Below, one piece after another: positions 1 through 8,552 of a DNA stretch of 64,000 nt. How positions within the stretch are numbered: position 1 is the stretch's first letter; each line of letters begins with the position of its first letter. A program made the translations under genes and the position numbers. Under the pieces are notes generated by a model, which worked only from the letters and a program-made list of their open reading frames with translations, did not search any database and was not told the origin of the DNA. Origin of the DNA: Planctomonas psychrotolerans (GTDB taxonomy: Bacteria; Actinomycetota; Actinomycetes; Actinomycetales; Microbacteriaceae); the NCBI RefSeq assembly GCF_008642235.1, contig NZ_SJEV01000001.1:1178001-1242000 (forward strand). The letters run 5' to 3'.

Positions 1-741
1 GACCTCGTCACCCTGAACGGCGCGGGCATGGGCGAGTCCCGGCACGGCGGCCTCGCCGAGCGGGCGCGGGTGGATTCCGCCGCACTGGTGCGCGTGCCCG
101 ACGGGGTCGGCGCCGCCCAGGCCGCCGCCATCGGCACGGCGGGTTTCACCGCCATGCTGTCGGTGCTCGCGCTGGAGAAGACCGTGCGACCGGGAAGCGG
201 TGACGTGCTCGTCACCGGGGCGGCGGGGGGAGTCGGCTCCGTGGCCATCGCCGTGCTGGCCGGTCTCGGCTACCGCGTGATCGCCTCCACCGGCCGCGTC
301 GCCGAGACCGGTGACTACCTGCGGGCACTCGGCGCCGCGGACGTCATCGACCGCGACCTCTTCACCGAAGCGGGAAAGCCGATGCAGAGCCAACGCTTCG
401 CCGGAGCCGTCGACTCCGTCGGCAGCCACACCCTCGCGAACATCATCGCCCAGACCGTCTACGGCGGCACGGTCACCGCCTGCGGACTCGCCCAGGGTCC
501 CGATCTGCCGGGGTCCGTGCTGCCGTTCATCCTGCGCGCGGTGTCCCTGGTCGGCATCAACTCGGTGGATGCGCCGCCCGAGCTCCGCGCGGAAGCCTGG
601 CGCCGACTCGCCACCGACCTCGATCTCGACCTGCTGGACTCGATGACGTCGACGGTGTCGCTCGCGGATGCCGAGACCGTCGCGCCGCGCATCCTCGCGG
701 GGCGGGTGCGCGGCCGCACGGTGGTCGACGTGCGCGCATAG
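1..741 (+). CDS. Acrylyl-CoA reductase (AcuI/YhdH-type) MDR oxidoreductase, 3' part
   Basis: The reading frame is open from base 1 (DLVTLNGAG...) to a TAG stop, so the N-terminal part of the gene lies outside the window. What is seen is the C-terminal two thirds of a medium-chain zinc-free quinone oxidoreductase: a GGLAE-R segment, the cofactor loop VTGAAGGVGS, an IGTAGFTAM helix and a conserved GTVTACGLAQG stretch. These match the YhdH/AcuI subfamily, which reduces acryloyl-CoA to propionyl-CoA with NADPH in the cytoplasm and protects against this electrophile. A broader quinone reductase role cannot be excluded from sequence alone. The stop codon TAG also forms part of the likely -10 box of the next gene. 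Confidence 0.85.
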   Translation, partial: DLVTLNGAGMGESRHGGLAERARVDSAALVRVPDGVGAAQAAAIGTAGFTAMLSVLALEKTVRPGSGDVLVTGAAGGVGSVAIAVLAGLGYRVIASTGRVAETGDYLRALGAADVIDRDLFTEAGKPMQSQRFAGAVDSVGSHTLANIIAQTVYGGTVTACGLAQGPDLPGSVLPFILRAVSLVGINSVDAPPELRAEAWRRLATDLDLDLLDSMTSTVSLADAETVAPRILAGRVRGRTVVDVRA

Positions 742-744
742 AGT
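739..744 (+). promoter_or_regulatory. Putative -10 box (TAGAGT) for a leaderless DUF1304 transcript
   Basis: TAGAGT lies 7 nt upstream of the ATG at 752. A transcript starting about 7 nt after the box would begin at the start codon itself. No Shine-Dalgarno sequence is seen in the gap. The same geometry recurs upstream of many genes in the window. Confidence 0.5.
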
Positions 745-751
745 AGGCACC

Positions 752-1144
752 ATGTCAGGGATCGCACTCACCGGGACGATCTTTGTCTCGCTCGCCGCAC
801 TCCTCCACGTGGGCTTTTTCCTCGTCGAGAGCGTGTACTTCACCAAACCGCACGCCTGGAAGCGCTTCGGGCTCACCTCTCAGGAGCAGGCCGGCATCGC
901 GCGTCCCCTCGCGTTCAACCAGGGCTTCTACAATCTGTTCCTCGCCCTCGGCGCGGGGCTCGGTCTCATCCTCTACTTCGCCGGGAACGTGCCCGCCGGC
1001 CTCACACTGGTGCTCTACACCACGGCGTTCATGGTGCTCGCCGCGATCATCCTCGCGAGCACCAACCGGCGCATGCTCGGCGCTGCGCTGATTCAGGGCG
1101 CTCCCCCGCTGCTCGGCCTCGTCTTCTTCGCCGCCGCCGTCTGA
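752..1144 (+). CDS. DUF1304 family four-helix membrane protein
   Basis: A 130-residue protein with four hydrophobic segments (about residues 4-24, 50-70, 74-95 and 102-128). The conserved pattern, FFLVES-YF and W-F directly after helix 1 and then N-QG-YN-FLA, is that of the DUF1304 family of small integral membrane proteins. The family has no established function. The ATG at 752 was chosen because it begins the first helix, follows the upstream stop by 10 nt and sits at the expected distance from a -10 box. The longer frame upstream overlaps the preceding gene and is not protein-like. Confidence 0.85.
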   Translation: MSGIALTGTIFVSLAALLHVGFFLVESVYFTKPHAWKRFGLTSQEQAGIARPLAFNQGFYNLFLALGAGLGLILYFAGNVPAGLTLVLYTTAFMVLAAIILASTNRRMLGAALIQGAPPLLGLVFFAAAV

Positions 1145-1148
1145 CCCG

Positions 1149-1988
1149 ATGACGACGTCCGACCCGAAGCGCACGGGCTACGACGAGCGCTTTCTCGGGC
1201 TTCCCGATCCGGTTCCGCTTCCGGTCTCCCCCGCGGGATCCGCGCGGGTGGTGCTCGACTACACCCACTTCTCCGTGGTGCTCGATACCGACCGTCGCCT
1301 CGCAGCGGCCACGGCGGTGAACATCGACGGCGACCGCGTCCTCGACGTGCCTCGGTCGGACGACTGGCACCTCGACGACCGCGTCCCCGCCGGGGCGCAG
1401 GCGGGTCCCGAACTGTACGCCCGCAACGACCTCGATCGCGGGCACCTCGTGCGCCGCCGCGATCCCGTCTGGGGCGACCCCGACGTTGCGGCGCGCGCGA
1501 ACTCCGACACCTTCGCGTACACGAACGCGGCGCCGCAGGCCAACACCTTCAACCAGTCCAAGGAACTGTGGCTCGGACTCGAGGACTACATCCTCGACGC
1601 TGCGGTCGCGTTCGACCGCCGCCTCTCGGTCTTCACCGGCGTGGTGTTCGGCGCGGCCGACCCGCTGTATCGCGGAGTGCGCATCCCGCTCCTGTTCTGG
1701 AAGGTCGCGGCCTGGGCGCAGGAGGGCGGGCTCGCCGCCACCGCCTATTTACTCGATCAGACCCCGCAACTCGACCGGGTCGACCTCGGCGCCGTCGCCG
1801 ACGCCCCGCCGCTCGGGCCGTTCCGCACCTTCCAGGTGCCCGTGGAGGAGATCGCGAGGCTCACCGCCCTCGACCTCGGCGACCTGGTCGCGGCGGACCG
1901 GCTCCGCGTGCCCGTTCCGGCCCCCTCCGCCCGGGCCGGTCGCGCCGCCTGGCGCGAACTCGACTCCCCCGCCGCCCTCACCCTCTAA
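1149..1988 (+). CDS. DNA/RNA non-specific endonuclease (NUC1 / Serratia nuclease fold), no signal peptide
   Basis: A 279-residue protein of the beta-beta-alpha-metal nuclease family. The hallmark DRGH is at residues 96-99, with His99 as the expected general base. The Mg ligand and helix motif reads N135-QSKELWLGL-E145. This matches the LNQ...W..LE motif of Serratia nuclease, but with two extra residues between Asn and Glu. Most family members are secreted; this one starts MTTSDPKRTG with no hydrophobic signal sequence, so it probably stays in the cytoplasm or leaves by another route. No immunity gene is recognisable beside it; the downstream neighbour on the other strand is hemL. Confidence 0.85.
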   Translation: MTTSDPKRTGYDERFLGLPDPVPLPVSPAGSARVVLDYTHFSVVLDTDRRLAAATAVNIDGDRVLDVPRSDDWHLDDRVPAGAQAGPELYARNDLDRGHLVRRRDPVWGDPDVAARANSDTFAYTNAAPQANTFNQSKELWLGLEDYILDAAVAFDRRLSVFTGVVFGAADPLYRGVRIPLLFWKVAAWAQEGGLAATAYLLDQTPQLDRVDLGAVADAPPLGPFRTFQVPVEEIARLTALDLGDLVAADRLRVPVPAPSARAGRAAWRELDSPAALTL

Positions 1989-2050
1989 CCCGCTCCCGCC
2001 CTGCCCCATCCCGTCGCGGCACGTGCGCTGCGCTCTGAGGCGGGCGGAGG

Positions 2051-3385
2051 CTAGGCGGGCGGGGCGGCTGCCGCGGCCGCGCGCGCGGCGACCGGGACGG
2101 CGGCAAGGATGCGACGGATGGCGCCCTCGTCGAGCGCGGCCGACACGAACCACGCCTCGAACACCGAGGGGGGCAGGCTCACGCCCGCATCGAGCATCGC
2201 GTGGAAGAACGGCGGATACCGCCACGCCTCCTGCGCGCGCACGTCGGCGTAGTTGTGCACGCCGCCCGCCACGGTCTCGCCGAACGCGAAGCTGAAGAGG
2301 TTGCCGGCCCGCTGAACCGAATAGGGCACACCCTCGTTCTCGAGCGCCATCGACGTGGCCCAGATGACGATGTCGGCCGCGGTGTCGAGCGTACGGTAGA
2401 CGGCCGCATCCGCGAGGCGCAGCGTCTCGAGGCCCGCGGCCACGGCGACCGGGTTACCGGAGAGCGTGCCCGCCTGGTAGACGGGTCCGCTCGGCGCGAG
2501 CTGGTCCATGACGTCGGAGCGACCGCCGAGCGCGGCGACCGGGAGGCCGCCGCCGATGACCTTGCCGAAGGTGACGAGGTCGGGCGTCCATTCGACGCCG
2601 TCGCGGTTCTCGTGCCCCCACCACCCGGCAGCGCTCACCCGGAATCCGGTGAGCACCTCGTCGGATATGAGCAGCGAGCCGTTGTCGGCCGTCAGGCGGG
2701 CGAGTGCGGCGTTGAAACCGGGCATCGGTGCCACCACGCCCATGTTGGCGGCGGCGGCCTCGGTGATGACGGCGGCGATGCGGTCGCCGTGCACCGAGAA
2801 CACCTCGCGCAGCGCGTCGAGGTCGTTGTAGGGCACGACGAGCGTCTGGGCGGCGATCGCGGCGGGCACACCGGCCGACCCGGGCAGGGCGAGGGTGGCG
2901 ACCCCGGAGCCCGACTCGGCGAGCAGACCGTCGGAGTGGCCGTGGTAGTGACCGGCGAACTTGACCAGCAGGTCGCGCCCGGTGAACCCGCGGGCGAGCC
3001 GGATCGCGGTCATGGTCGCCTCGGTGCCCGTCGACACGAGGCGCAGCTTCTCGACGGCATGGGTACCGTCCACCGCCACCCGCTCGTGCACGAGCTCGGC
3101 GAGCTCGGTCTCCGCCGGGGTGGTGGCGCCGAAGCCGAGTCCGCGCGCCGCCGCGTCCTGCACGGCGCGCACGACCCGCGGATGCGCGTGGCCGAGGATT
3201 GCGGGACCCCAGGAATTGACGAGGTCAACGTACTCGTTGCCGTCGACATCCGTCACATAGGCACCCCTCCCCGACACCATCATCCGAGGTGTTCCGCCGA
3301 CCGAGCCGAAAGCCCGCACCGGGGAGTTGACGCCGCCGGGGATGACCGCGCGGGCGCGGTCGAACAGGTCGGAGCTGGAGGTCAT
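2051..3385 (-). CDS. hemL: Glutamate-1-semialdehyde 2,1-aminomutase
   Basis: A 444-residue class III PLP aminotransferase-fold enzyme that converts glutamate-1-semialdehyde to 5-aminolevulinate, the second step of the C5 route to tetrapyrroles. The N-terminus ([19 protein letters not shown]) and NSWG-ILGHAHP are typical. The PLP lysine is Lys275 in TFGKVIGGG, and Asp242 in the SDEV motif contacts the pyridine nitrogen. It is the last gene of the hemQ-H-C-D-B-L run, 91 nt after hemB. The ATG at 3385 has GAAAGG upstream. Length is normal for the family. Confidence 0.97.
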   Translation of the reverse strand: MTSSSDLFDRARAVIPGGVNSPVRAFGSVGGTPRMMVSGRGAYVTDVDGNEYVDLVNSWGPAILGHAHPRVVRAVQDAAARGLGFGATTPAETELAELVHERVAVDGTHAVEKLRLVSTGTEATMTAIRLARGFTGRDLLVKFAGHYHGHSDGLLAESGSGVATLALPGSAGVPAAIAAQTLVVPYNDLDALREVFSVHGDRIAAVITEAAAANMGVVAPMPGFNAALARLTADNGSLLISDEVLTGFRVSAAGWWGHENRDGVEWTPDLVTFGKVIGGGLPVAALGGRSDVMDQLAPSGPVYQAGTLSGNPVAVAAGLETLRLADAAVYRTLDTAADIVIWATSMALENEGVPYSVQRAGNLFSFAFGETVAGGVHNYADVRAQEAWRYPPFFHAMLDAGVSLPPSVFEAWFVSAALDEGAIRRILAAVPVAARAAAAAAPPA

Positions 3386-3476
3386 GGGGTCGCCTTTCGG
3401 TCGACGGGGGCGGCGTTCGAGGGTGAGGTCCTCGACGGGGTGGTGGTCGGGGGCGTCAGCTGTGCGACAGGCACCG

Positions 3477-4484
3477 TCAGCGCGAGGTGAGGCGGTCGGC
3501 GAGCTCGACCGCCCAGTACGTGAGGATGGCGTCGGCGCCGGCGCGCTTGATGGCCAGCACGCTCTCGTCGATGGCGCGCTCGCGGTCGATCCAGCCGTTC
3601 GCCGCGGCCGCCTCGATCATGGCGTACTCGCCCGACACCTGATAGGCCCACACCGGAACGGTGCTGCGGGCGGCGACGGCGGCGAGGATGTCGAGGTAGC
3701 TTCCGGCGGGCTTCACCATCACCACGTCGGCGCCCTCGGCGATGTCGAGTTCGACCTCGAGCAGGGCCTCGCGCGAGTTGGCGTTGTCCATCTGGTAGCT
3801 GCGCCGGTCGCCGGACAGCTGCGAGTCCACCGCCTCCCGGAACGGGCCGTAGAACGACGAGGCGTATTTCGCGGCGTAGGCGAGCACGGCGGTGCTCGTG
3901 TGGCCGGCCTTCTCCAGGGCGTCGCGCACCACGCCGACCTGGCCGTCCATCATGCCGCTGAGTCCGAGCAGCGCCGATCCGGCTTCGGCCTGCACGAGCG
4001 CCATTTCGGCGTAGCGCTCGAGGGTCGCGTCATTGTCCACGCTCCCGTCGTCGGCGAGCACGCCGCAGTGCCCGTGGTCGGTGAACTCGTCGAGGCAAAG
4101 GTCCGTCTGCACGACGAGCTCGTCGCCGACCTCCTCGACGGCGATACGGGTGGCGAGGTTGAGGATGCCGTCGGGGTCGGTCGCCTGGCTGCCGACCGCG
4201 TCGCGCTTCTCGGGCACACCGAAGAGCATCACGCCGCCGATGCCGGCCTCGGCGGCGTCGGCGAGGGCCGACCGGAATCCGTCGAGGGAGTGCTGGTGCA
4301 CGCCGGGCATCGAGGCGATGGGCACCGACTCCTCGAGACCCTCCCGCACGAACATCGGCAGCACGAGGTCTTCGGGGTGCAGGCGGGTCTGGGCGGTGAG
4401 GCGGCGCATCGCGGGGGTCGTGCGCAGTCGGCGCGGCCGGAACGCCGAGGGGCGTGGGGCGGGTGTGTCGTGCGAGCGGCTCAC
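3477..4484 (-). CDS. hemB: Porphobilinogen synthase (delta-aminolevulinate dehydratase)
   Basis: A 335-residue enzyme that condenses two 5-aminolevulinate molecules into porphobilinogen. The two Schiff-base lysines are Lys206 ([11 protein letters not shown]) and Lys258 ([12 protein letters not shown]). The active-site metal segment reads [13 protein letters not shown], i.e. Cys130, Asp132, Cys140. The middle cysteine of the classical three-cysteine zinc site is aspartate, giving a mixed site intermediate between the Zn and Mg types. The start is a GTG that overlaps the hemD TGA as GTGA, which implies translational coupling. Confidence 0.97.
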   Translation of the reverse strand: MSRSHDTPAPRPSAFRPRRLRTTPAMRRLTAQTRLHPEDLVLPMFVREGLEESVPIASMPGVHQHSLDGFRSALADAAEAGIGGVMLFGVPEKRDAVGSQATDPDGILNLATRIAVEEVGDELVVQTDLCLDEFTDHGHCGVLADDGSVDNDATLERYAEMALVQAEAGSALLGLSGMMDGQVGVVRDALEKAGHTSTAVLAYAAKYASSFYGPFREAVDSQLSGDRRSYQMDNANSREALLEVELDIAEGADVVMVKPAGSYLDILAAVAARSTVPVWAYQVSGEYAMIEAAAANGWIDRERAIDESVLAIKRAGADAILTYWAVELADRLTSR

Positions 4485-5335
4485 ATGCTCTCCCTGTCGT
4501 CTGCGCCGGACCAGCCGTCGAGCGGCGGCTCCCCGGTGGGGTGCGGTTCCTCACCCTTCTCGCCCATCGCGGCGTCGACGACCGCGTGGATGAGCGAGGT
4601 GGAGGACTGGTGGCGCGCCACCACGTCGACGCGGAGGCCGGCTGCGCGGGCGTCCTTCGCGGTACGGGGGCCGATGCAGGCGACGAGGGTCTCTTCGGGG
4701 ATGGTGCCGAACTGCTCGGCCACCTGATCCGCCACGCTGCCCGAGGTGACCAGGATGGCGCGGACCCGGCCCGACGCGACGTCGGCTCGAACCGAGTCGG
4801 ACACCGGCACGCCGACGGTGCGGTAGGCGACGACGGACTCGACGAGGTGGCCGCGCGAGCGCAGTCCCTCGGTGAGCAGCGGCTTCGCGATCTCGGACCG
4901 AAGGGCGAGCACGCGTTGCGGCGTGCTACCCGCGCGCATCTCTTCCCAGTCCCGGAGCAGGGCGTCGGCGGAGTTGTCGCCGGTCGGCACGAAGTCCACC
5001 GGGAAGCCCGCCGCGGTGAGCGCCGCCGCGGTGGTCTCACCGACCGCGGCAACGCGGGTCGTGGGCGGCACGATGGCCTGGTGGGAGGTCAGCACGTCGA
5101 CCGTGGTGGCGCTCGTGACGGTCATCCAATCGAACGCGCCCTCGGCGAGCGCGGTGAGCGCACGGTCGAGCGTGGCGGTGTCCTGGGTGTGGGCGAAGTT
5201 GATCATCGGCGCGATCACCGGGTAGGCGCCCTGACCGCGGAGGTCCGCCGCGACCCGGTCGCCCCAGGGTCCACCGCGCGGCACGAGCACGCGCCAGCCG
5301 GACAACGGCTTCACGGACCTACTCACTGTGGTCAT
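4481..5335 (-). CDS. hemD: Uroporphyrinogen-III synthase
   Basis: A 284-residue two-domain protein that closes hydroxymethylbilane with inversion of ring D. Sequence conservation in this family is weak, but [16 protein letters not shown] at the N-terminus, the MTVTSATTV stretch and the C-terminal [10 protein letters not shown] and CIGPRTA-DARA segments are characteristic. Position supports the call: its ATG overlaps the hemC stop (ATGA, 5332-5335) and its stop overlaps the hemB start. The longer open frame upstream of 5335 is a shadow of hemC. Confidence 0.93.
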   Translation of the reverse strand: MTTVSRSVKPLSGWRVLVPRGGPWGDRVAADLRGQGAYPVIAPMINFAHTQDTATLDRALTALAEGAFDWMTVTSATTVDVLTSHQAIVPPTTRVAAVGETTAAALTAAGFPVDFVPTGDNSADALLRDWEEMRAGSTPQRVLALRSEIAKPLLTEGLRSRGHLVESVVAYRTVGVPVSDSVRADVASGRVRAILVTSGSVADQVAEQFGTIPEETLVACIGPRTAKDARAAGLRVDVVARHQSSTSLIHAVVDAAMGEKGEEPHPTGEPPLDGWSGADDRESM

Positions 5336-6378
5336 GTCGCGGACCCTCTCAGTGGTGCGAGCTGGGCGGCCCCGGCGTCGAGCAATTCCTCGGTCAGCGG
5401 ACCGGCGAGGGCGACGGCGTAGGCCGGAAGGTTCTCGAGGGTGAAACCCCCGGTCGGCAGCGTGTGCGCACGGGTGATCGAGCGCGCCCCGTCGAGCTGG
5501 TAGACGGTGGCGGCGAGCGACAGGCTCTCGCTGGAGAAGGCGGCCGTGGCACCGATGGGCGCCGAGCAGCCGGCCTCGAGGCCGGCGAGCACCGAACGTT
5601 CCGCGGTCACCGCGGCGTGGGTGAAGGGCTCGTCGATGTACTCGACCGCGCGCGCGAGCGGCGTGGGTCCGTGCAGGTCCTCGGCGCGGACCTCGATGGC
5701 GAGCGCTCCCTGTCCGGGCGCGGTGGGCCAGTCCTCGAGCGGGAAGTATTCGGTGACCGCGTCGAGACGGCCGAGTCTGTCGAGTCCGGCGGCGGCGAGC
5801 ACCACGGCGTCGAGGTCGCCCTCGCTCACGCGGCGGAGCCGGCTGTCGACGTTTCCGCGGATGTCCACGACCTCGAGGTCCGGTCGGGTCGTGCGCAACT
5901 GCGCGACCCGGCGCGGGGATCCGGTGCCCACGCGGGCGCCGCTCGGCAGGTCGGCGAGCGTCATGCCGTCGCGTGCGCACAGCGCGTCGCGCGCGTCGGC
6001 GCGCGCGGGCACGGCGGCGATGGCCAGTCCGTCGTAGGGGGCGGTCGGCAGATCCTTCAGCGAGTGCACCACGAAATCGCACTCGTGCCGAAGCAGCGCC
6101 TCCCGGAGCGCGCTTGCGAACACGCCGGTTCCGCCGAGGCTCGACAGCGACTCGCGCGACCGGTCGCCGTGCGTGGAGATGGGCACCAGCTCGACCGGCT
6201 GCCCGGCGGCCTCGGCGATGGCGTCGGCCACGACTCCCGCCTGGGCGAGCGCGAGGGCGCTGCCGCGCGTACCGAGGCGCAGGGTGGCTCCGACGACCGC
6301 CTCCGCCGCCTCGCCGCGCTCGGAGGCATCGGTCGTCGTGGTGGGGAAGGCGGTGGAATGATCGAGCGGATCGGTCAC
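5332..6378 (-). CDS. hemC: Hydroxymethylbilane synthase (porphobilinogen deaminase)
   Basis: A 348-residue enzyme that polymerises four porphobilinogens on a covalent dipyrromethane cofactor. Seen: LRLGTRGSALALAQA at residues 33-47, HSLKDLPT, the GSPRR and DIRGNVD arginine segments, and the cofactor cysteine Cys271 in EAGCSAPIGA. I chose the GTG at 6378, giving a roughly 30-residue lead before the conserved core, because it overlaps the hemH stop as GTGA, the junction type used repeatedly in this operon. The open frame continues far upstream but is antisense-like there. Confidence 0.96.
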   Translation of the reverse strand: MTDPLDHSTAFPTTTTDASERGEAAEAVVGATLRLGTRGSALALAQAGVVADAIAEAAGQPVELVPISTHGDRSRESLSSLGGTGVFASALREALLRHECDFVVHSLKDLPTAPYDGLAIAAVPARADARDALCARDGMTLADLPSGARVGTGSPRRVAQLRTTRPDLEVVDIRGNVDSRLRRVSEGDLDAVVLAAAGLDRLGRLDAVTEYFPLEDWPTAPGQGALAIEVRAEDLHGPTPLARAVEYIDEPFTHAAVTAERSVLAGLEAGCSAPIGATAAFSSESLSLAATVYQLDGARSITRAHTLPTGGFTLENLPAYAVALAGPLTEELLDAGAAQLAPLRGSAT

Positions 6379-7607
6379 GGCTTCAGCCCGGACACGGCCG
6401 GCTTGAAGCCCAGTCGCACGTTCTCGCAGCAGCCGGGCCGACACACGTCGTACCAGGGTCCGAGGTCGGTCATCGCCGGTCGCTCCGCCTTGGGCGTGCC
6501 GTTCACCCGCTCGAGCACGAGGTCGATCAGGCCGTCGACGTAGGCGGCGTGCACGCCGGGCGTCGGCGCGCGGACGAAGAACAGGCCCTGCTCGTCGGCG
6601 GACTCCTTCGCCTCGTTGTCGAGGTCCCAGAGCACCTCCATGTGGTCGCTCACGAAGCCGAGCGGAACCACGATCACCGCGCGGATACCGCGGGCGGGCA
6701 GATCGGCGATGGCGTCGTTCACGTCGGGCTCGAGCCAGGGCATGCTGGGCGGGCCCGATCGGGACTGGTACACCAGCTGCCACGGGACGGTGGTCCCGGA
6801 GTCGCCGGTCACCGCGTGCATGACGACCTCGGCCACGGCCAGGTGCTGCGCCGCGTACGCACCGTTGCCGTCGAAGCCGCGCTCGGCGGGTCCGGATCGT
6901 GCGGCGTCGGACGACGGGATCGAGTGGGTGGCGAACAGCACCTCCACCTCGGTGGAGAAGTCGATGTCCGGATGGGCCTCGCGGACGGTGTCGAAGGCGG
7001 TGCGCACGCCCTCGATGAACGGCGTGACGAACCCGGGGTGATCGAAGTACTGCCGGATCTTGTCGATCTGGATGACGCCGCCGAGACCCGTGTCCTCGAG
7101 CGCGTCGGCGAAGTCCTCGCGGTACTGCCGGCAGCTGGAGTAGGAGCTGTAGGCGCTGGTGGCCAGGCCGATGAGCTTCGTGTACCCGGCCTCGTTCGCC
7201 TCGCGCAGCGCGTCGTTCAGGTAGGGGTTCCAGTTGCGGTTGCCCCACAGCACGGGCAGGTCGATGCCGCGCTCCGCGAGCCGGTGTTCGAGGGCGGCCT
7301 TCAGCTCGCGGTTCTGGTCGTTGATCGGGCTCACACCACCGAACGCGCGGTAGTGGTGGGCGACCTCTTCGAGCCGCGACTCGGGAATCCCCCGGCCACG
7401 GGTGACGTTGCGCAGGAACGGGATGACGTCGTCCTGGCCCTCGGGCCCACCGAACGACGCGAGCAGGATGGCGTCGTACGCCACCGGTTCTTCCACGTGC
7501 TCGGGACCGGACTGCGCCGCGGGCGTCGCCGCGGAGACCAGTGCGCCGGGCTCGAGCGGAGCATCCGTCGCCGGGTTCGGCTTCGAGCCGATGTTGATTG
7601 CTGTCAC
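6375..7607 (-). CDS. hemH: Coproporphyrin ferrochelatase (actinobacterial Fe-S type)
   Basis: A 410-residue enzyme that inserts Fe2+ into coproporphyrin III in the Gram-positive haem route. AILLASFGGPEG opens the catalytic domain, and His228 in FATHSIPSS is the conserved metal-inserting histidine. Four cysteines fit the [2Fe-2S] cluster of actinobacterial ferrochelatases: Cys159 (YSSCRQY) and C-terminal Cys389, Cys393 and Cys394 (CRPGCC). The GTG at 7607 shares one base with the hemQ TAG. The first 40 or so residues before VAYDAILLA are low-complexity. Its end overlaps the hemC start. Confidence 0.95.
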   Translation of the reverse strand: MTAINIGSKPNPATDAPLEPGALVSAATPAAQSGPEHVEEPVAYDAILLASFGGPEGQDDVIPFLRNVTRGRGIPESRLEEVAHHYRAFGGVSPINDQNRELKAALEHRLAERGIDLPVLWGNRNWNPYLNDALREANEAGYTKLIGLATSAYSSYSSCRQYREDFADALEDTGLGGVIQIDKIRQYFDHPGFVTPFIEGVRTAFDTVREAHPDIDFSTEVEVLFATHSIPSSDAARSGPAERGFDGNGAYAAQHLAVAEVVMHAVTGDSGTTVPWQLVYQSRSGPPSMPWLEPDVNDAIADLPARGIRAVIVVPLGFVSDHMEVLWDLDNEAKESADEQGLFFVRAPTPGVHAAYVDGLIDLVLERVNGTPKAERPAMTDLGPWYDVCRPGCCENVRLGFKPAVSGLKP

Positions 7608-8341
7608 TACTGAAGCACCTCTACAACCTCTGCCGTGGTGATGAGTCGTCCCGTATAGAACGGCACCTCGTTGCGCACGTGCATGCGCGCGTCGGTGGAG
7701 CGCAGGGCGCGCATCAGATCGACCAGGTTGAGCAGCTCGTCGTCTTCGAGAGCGAGAATCCATTCGTAGTCGCCGAGGGCGAACGACGCCACGGTGTTGG
7801 TGAGCACCGAGCGGTACTCCGCCCCGGCACGGCCGTGCCGCATGAGCATGTCTCGGCGCTCCTCGGCGGGCAGCAGGTACCACTCGTACGAGCGCACGAA
7901 CGGGTACACCGTGAGCCAGGCTGCGGGCTCCTTGCCGCGCATGTAGGCGGGCAGGTGATTGGCGCTGAACTCCGCATCCCGGTGCACGCCCATCGCGTTC
8001 CAGGTGGGCAGGAGGCCCTTGAACAGCTGCGTGCGGCGCAGTTCGCGCACCGCCCACTGGAGCCCCTCGGGGGACGTGCCGTGCACCCAGAGCATGAGGT
8101 CGGCATCCGCGCGGATCGAGGACACGTCGTAGATTCCCCGCAGGGTGACGCCCTCGTCCTGGATGGTCGCCACGGTGGCGTCGAGCTGGGCCACGGCCCG
8201 GGGAACGTCGTGACCGTCGAGGTCGTCGGGGTTCGCCGGATCACGCCGCAGCACCACCCACAGCGTGTACTCGGTGGGGGTCGGCGGCGTGGGGAGGTCG
8301 GGCGTAGCGGATACTGCCGACTCGGCAGCCGGGTTACTCAT
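7607..8341 (-). CDS. hemQ: Coproheme decarboxylase (HemQ/ChdC, chlorite-dismutase-like)
   Basis: A 244-residue member of the chlorite dismutase superfamily that oxidatively decarboxylates two propionates of iron-coproporphyrin to give haem b. Visible: EYTLWVVLRRD, GIYDVSSIRADAD-M-WVHG, GVHRDAEFS, the YPFVRSYEWYLLP segment around residues 146-158, and MRHGRAGAEYR with His169, in the region of the proximal haem ligand. The presence of HemQ with Fe-S HemH shows that the coproporphyrin-dependent route is used. It is the first gene of the minus-strand haem operon. Confidence 0.96.
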   Translation of the reverse strand: MSNPAAESAVSATPDLPTPPTPTEYTLWVVLRRDPANPDDLDGHDVPRAVAQLDATVATIQDEGVTLRGIYDVSSIRADADLMLWVHGTSPEGLQWAVRELRRTQLFKGLLPTWNAMGVHRDAEFSANHLPAYMRGKEPAAWLTVYPFVRSYEWYLLPAEERRDMLMRHGRAGAEYRSVLTNTVASFALGDYEWILALEDDELLNLVDLMRALRSTDARMHVRNEVPFYTGRLITTAEVVEVLQ

Positions 8342-8347
8342 ATACCC

Positions 8348-8353
8348 ATGGTA
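8348..8353 (-). promoter_or_regulatory. Putative -10 box (TACCAT) of the hemQ operon, leaderless geometry
   Basis: Read on the minus strand, TACCAT is separated from the hemQ ATG by six bases (GGGTAT). The expected transcription start coincides with the start codon and no Shine-Dalgarno sequence is present. It probably drives hemQ-H-C-D-B-L. Confidence 0.5.
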
Positions 8354-8454
8354 AGCCGCGCCGCCCGCCGGAACTGTACGCGAGCCGAGGTGGCGCGGAC
8401 GCGGAGACGCGACCGCATGCCTCTCCGGAGCAATCCGGAATCACCTCTGGCTAT

Positions 8455-8468
8455 TTGCAACGTTGGAA
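8455..8468. promoter_or_regulatory. LacI-type operator candidate upstream of the GH43 gene
   Basis: TTGCAACGTTGGAA is a 14-bp palindrome with one mismatched pair around a central CG, containing the perfect CAACGTTG. LacI-family operators have this shape. It lies 84 nt before the GH43 start in the 211-bp region shared with the hemQ promoter. No LacI gene adjoins it, so the regulator would act from elsewhere. The rest of the 8342-8552 gap shows nothing else I can support. Confidence 0.35.
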
Positions 8469-8552
8469 ATTACTCTGGAGTCTCCGCGCGCTCGCACGCA
8501 TCGTCGCTGCGGGTGCGATAGAGCACCGCTTCACGAGAACGGAAACTGGTTA

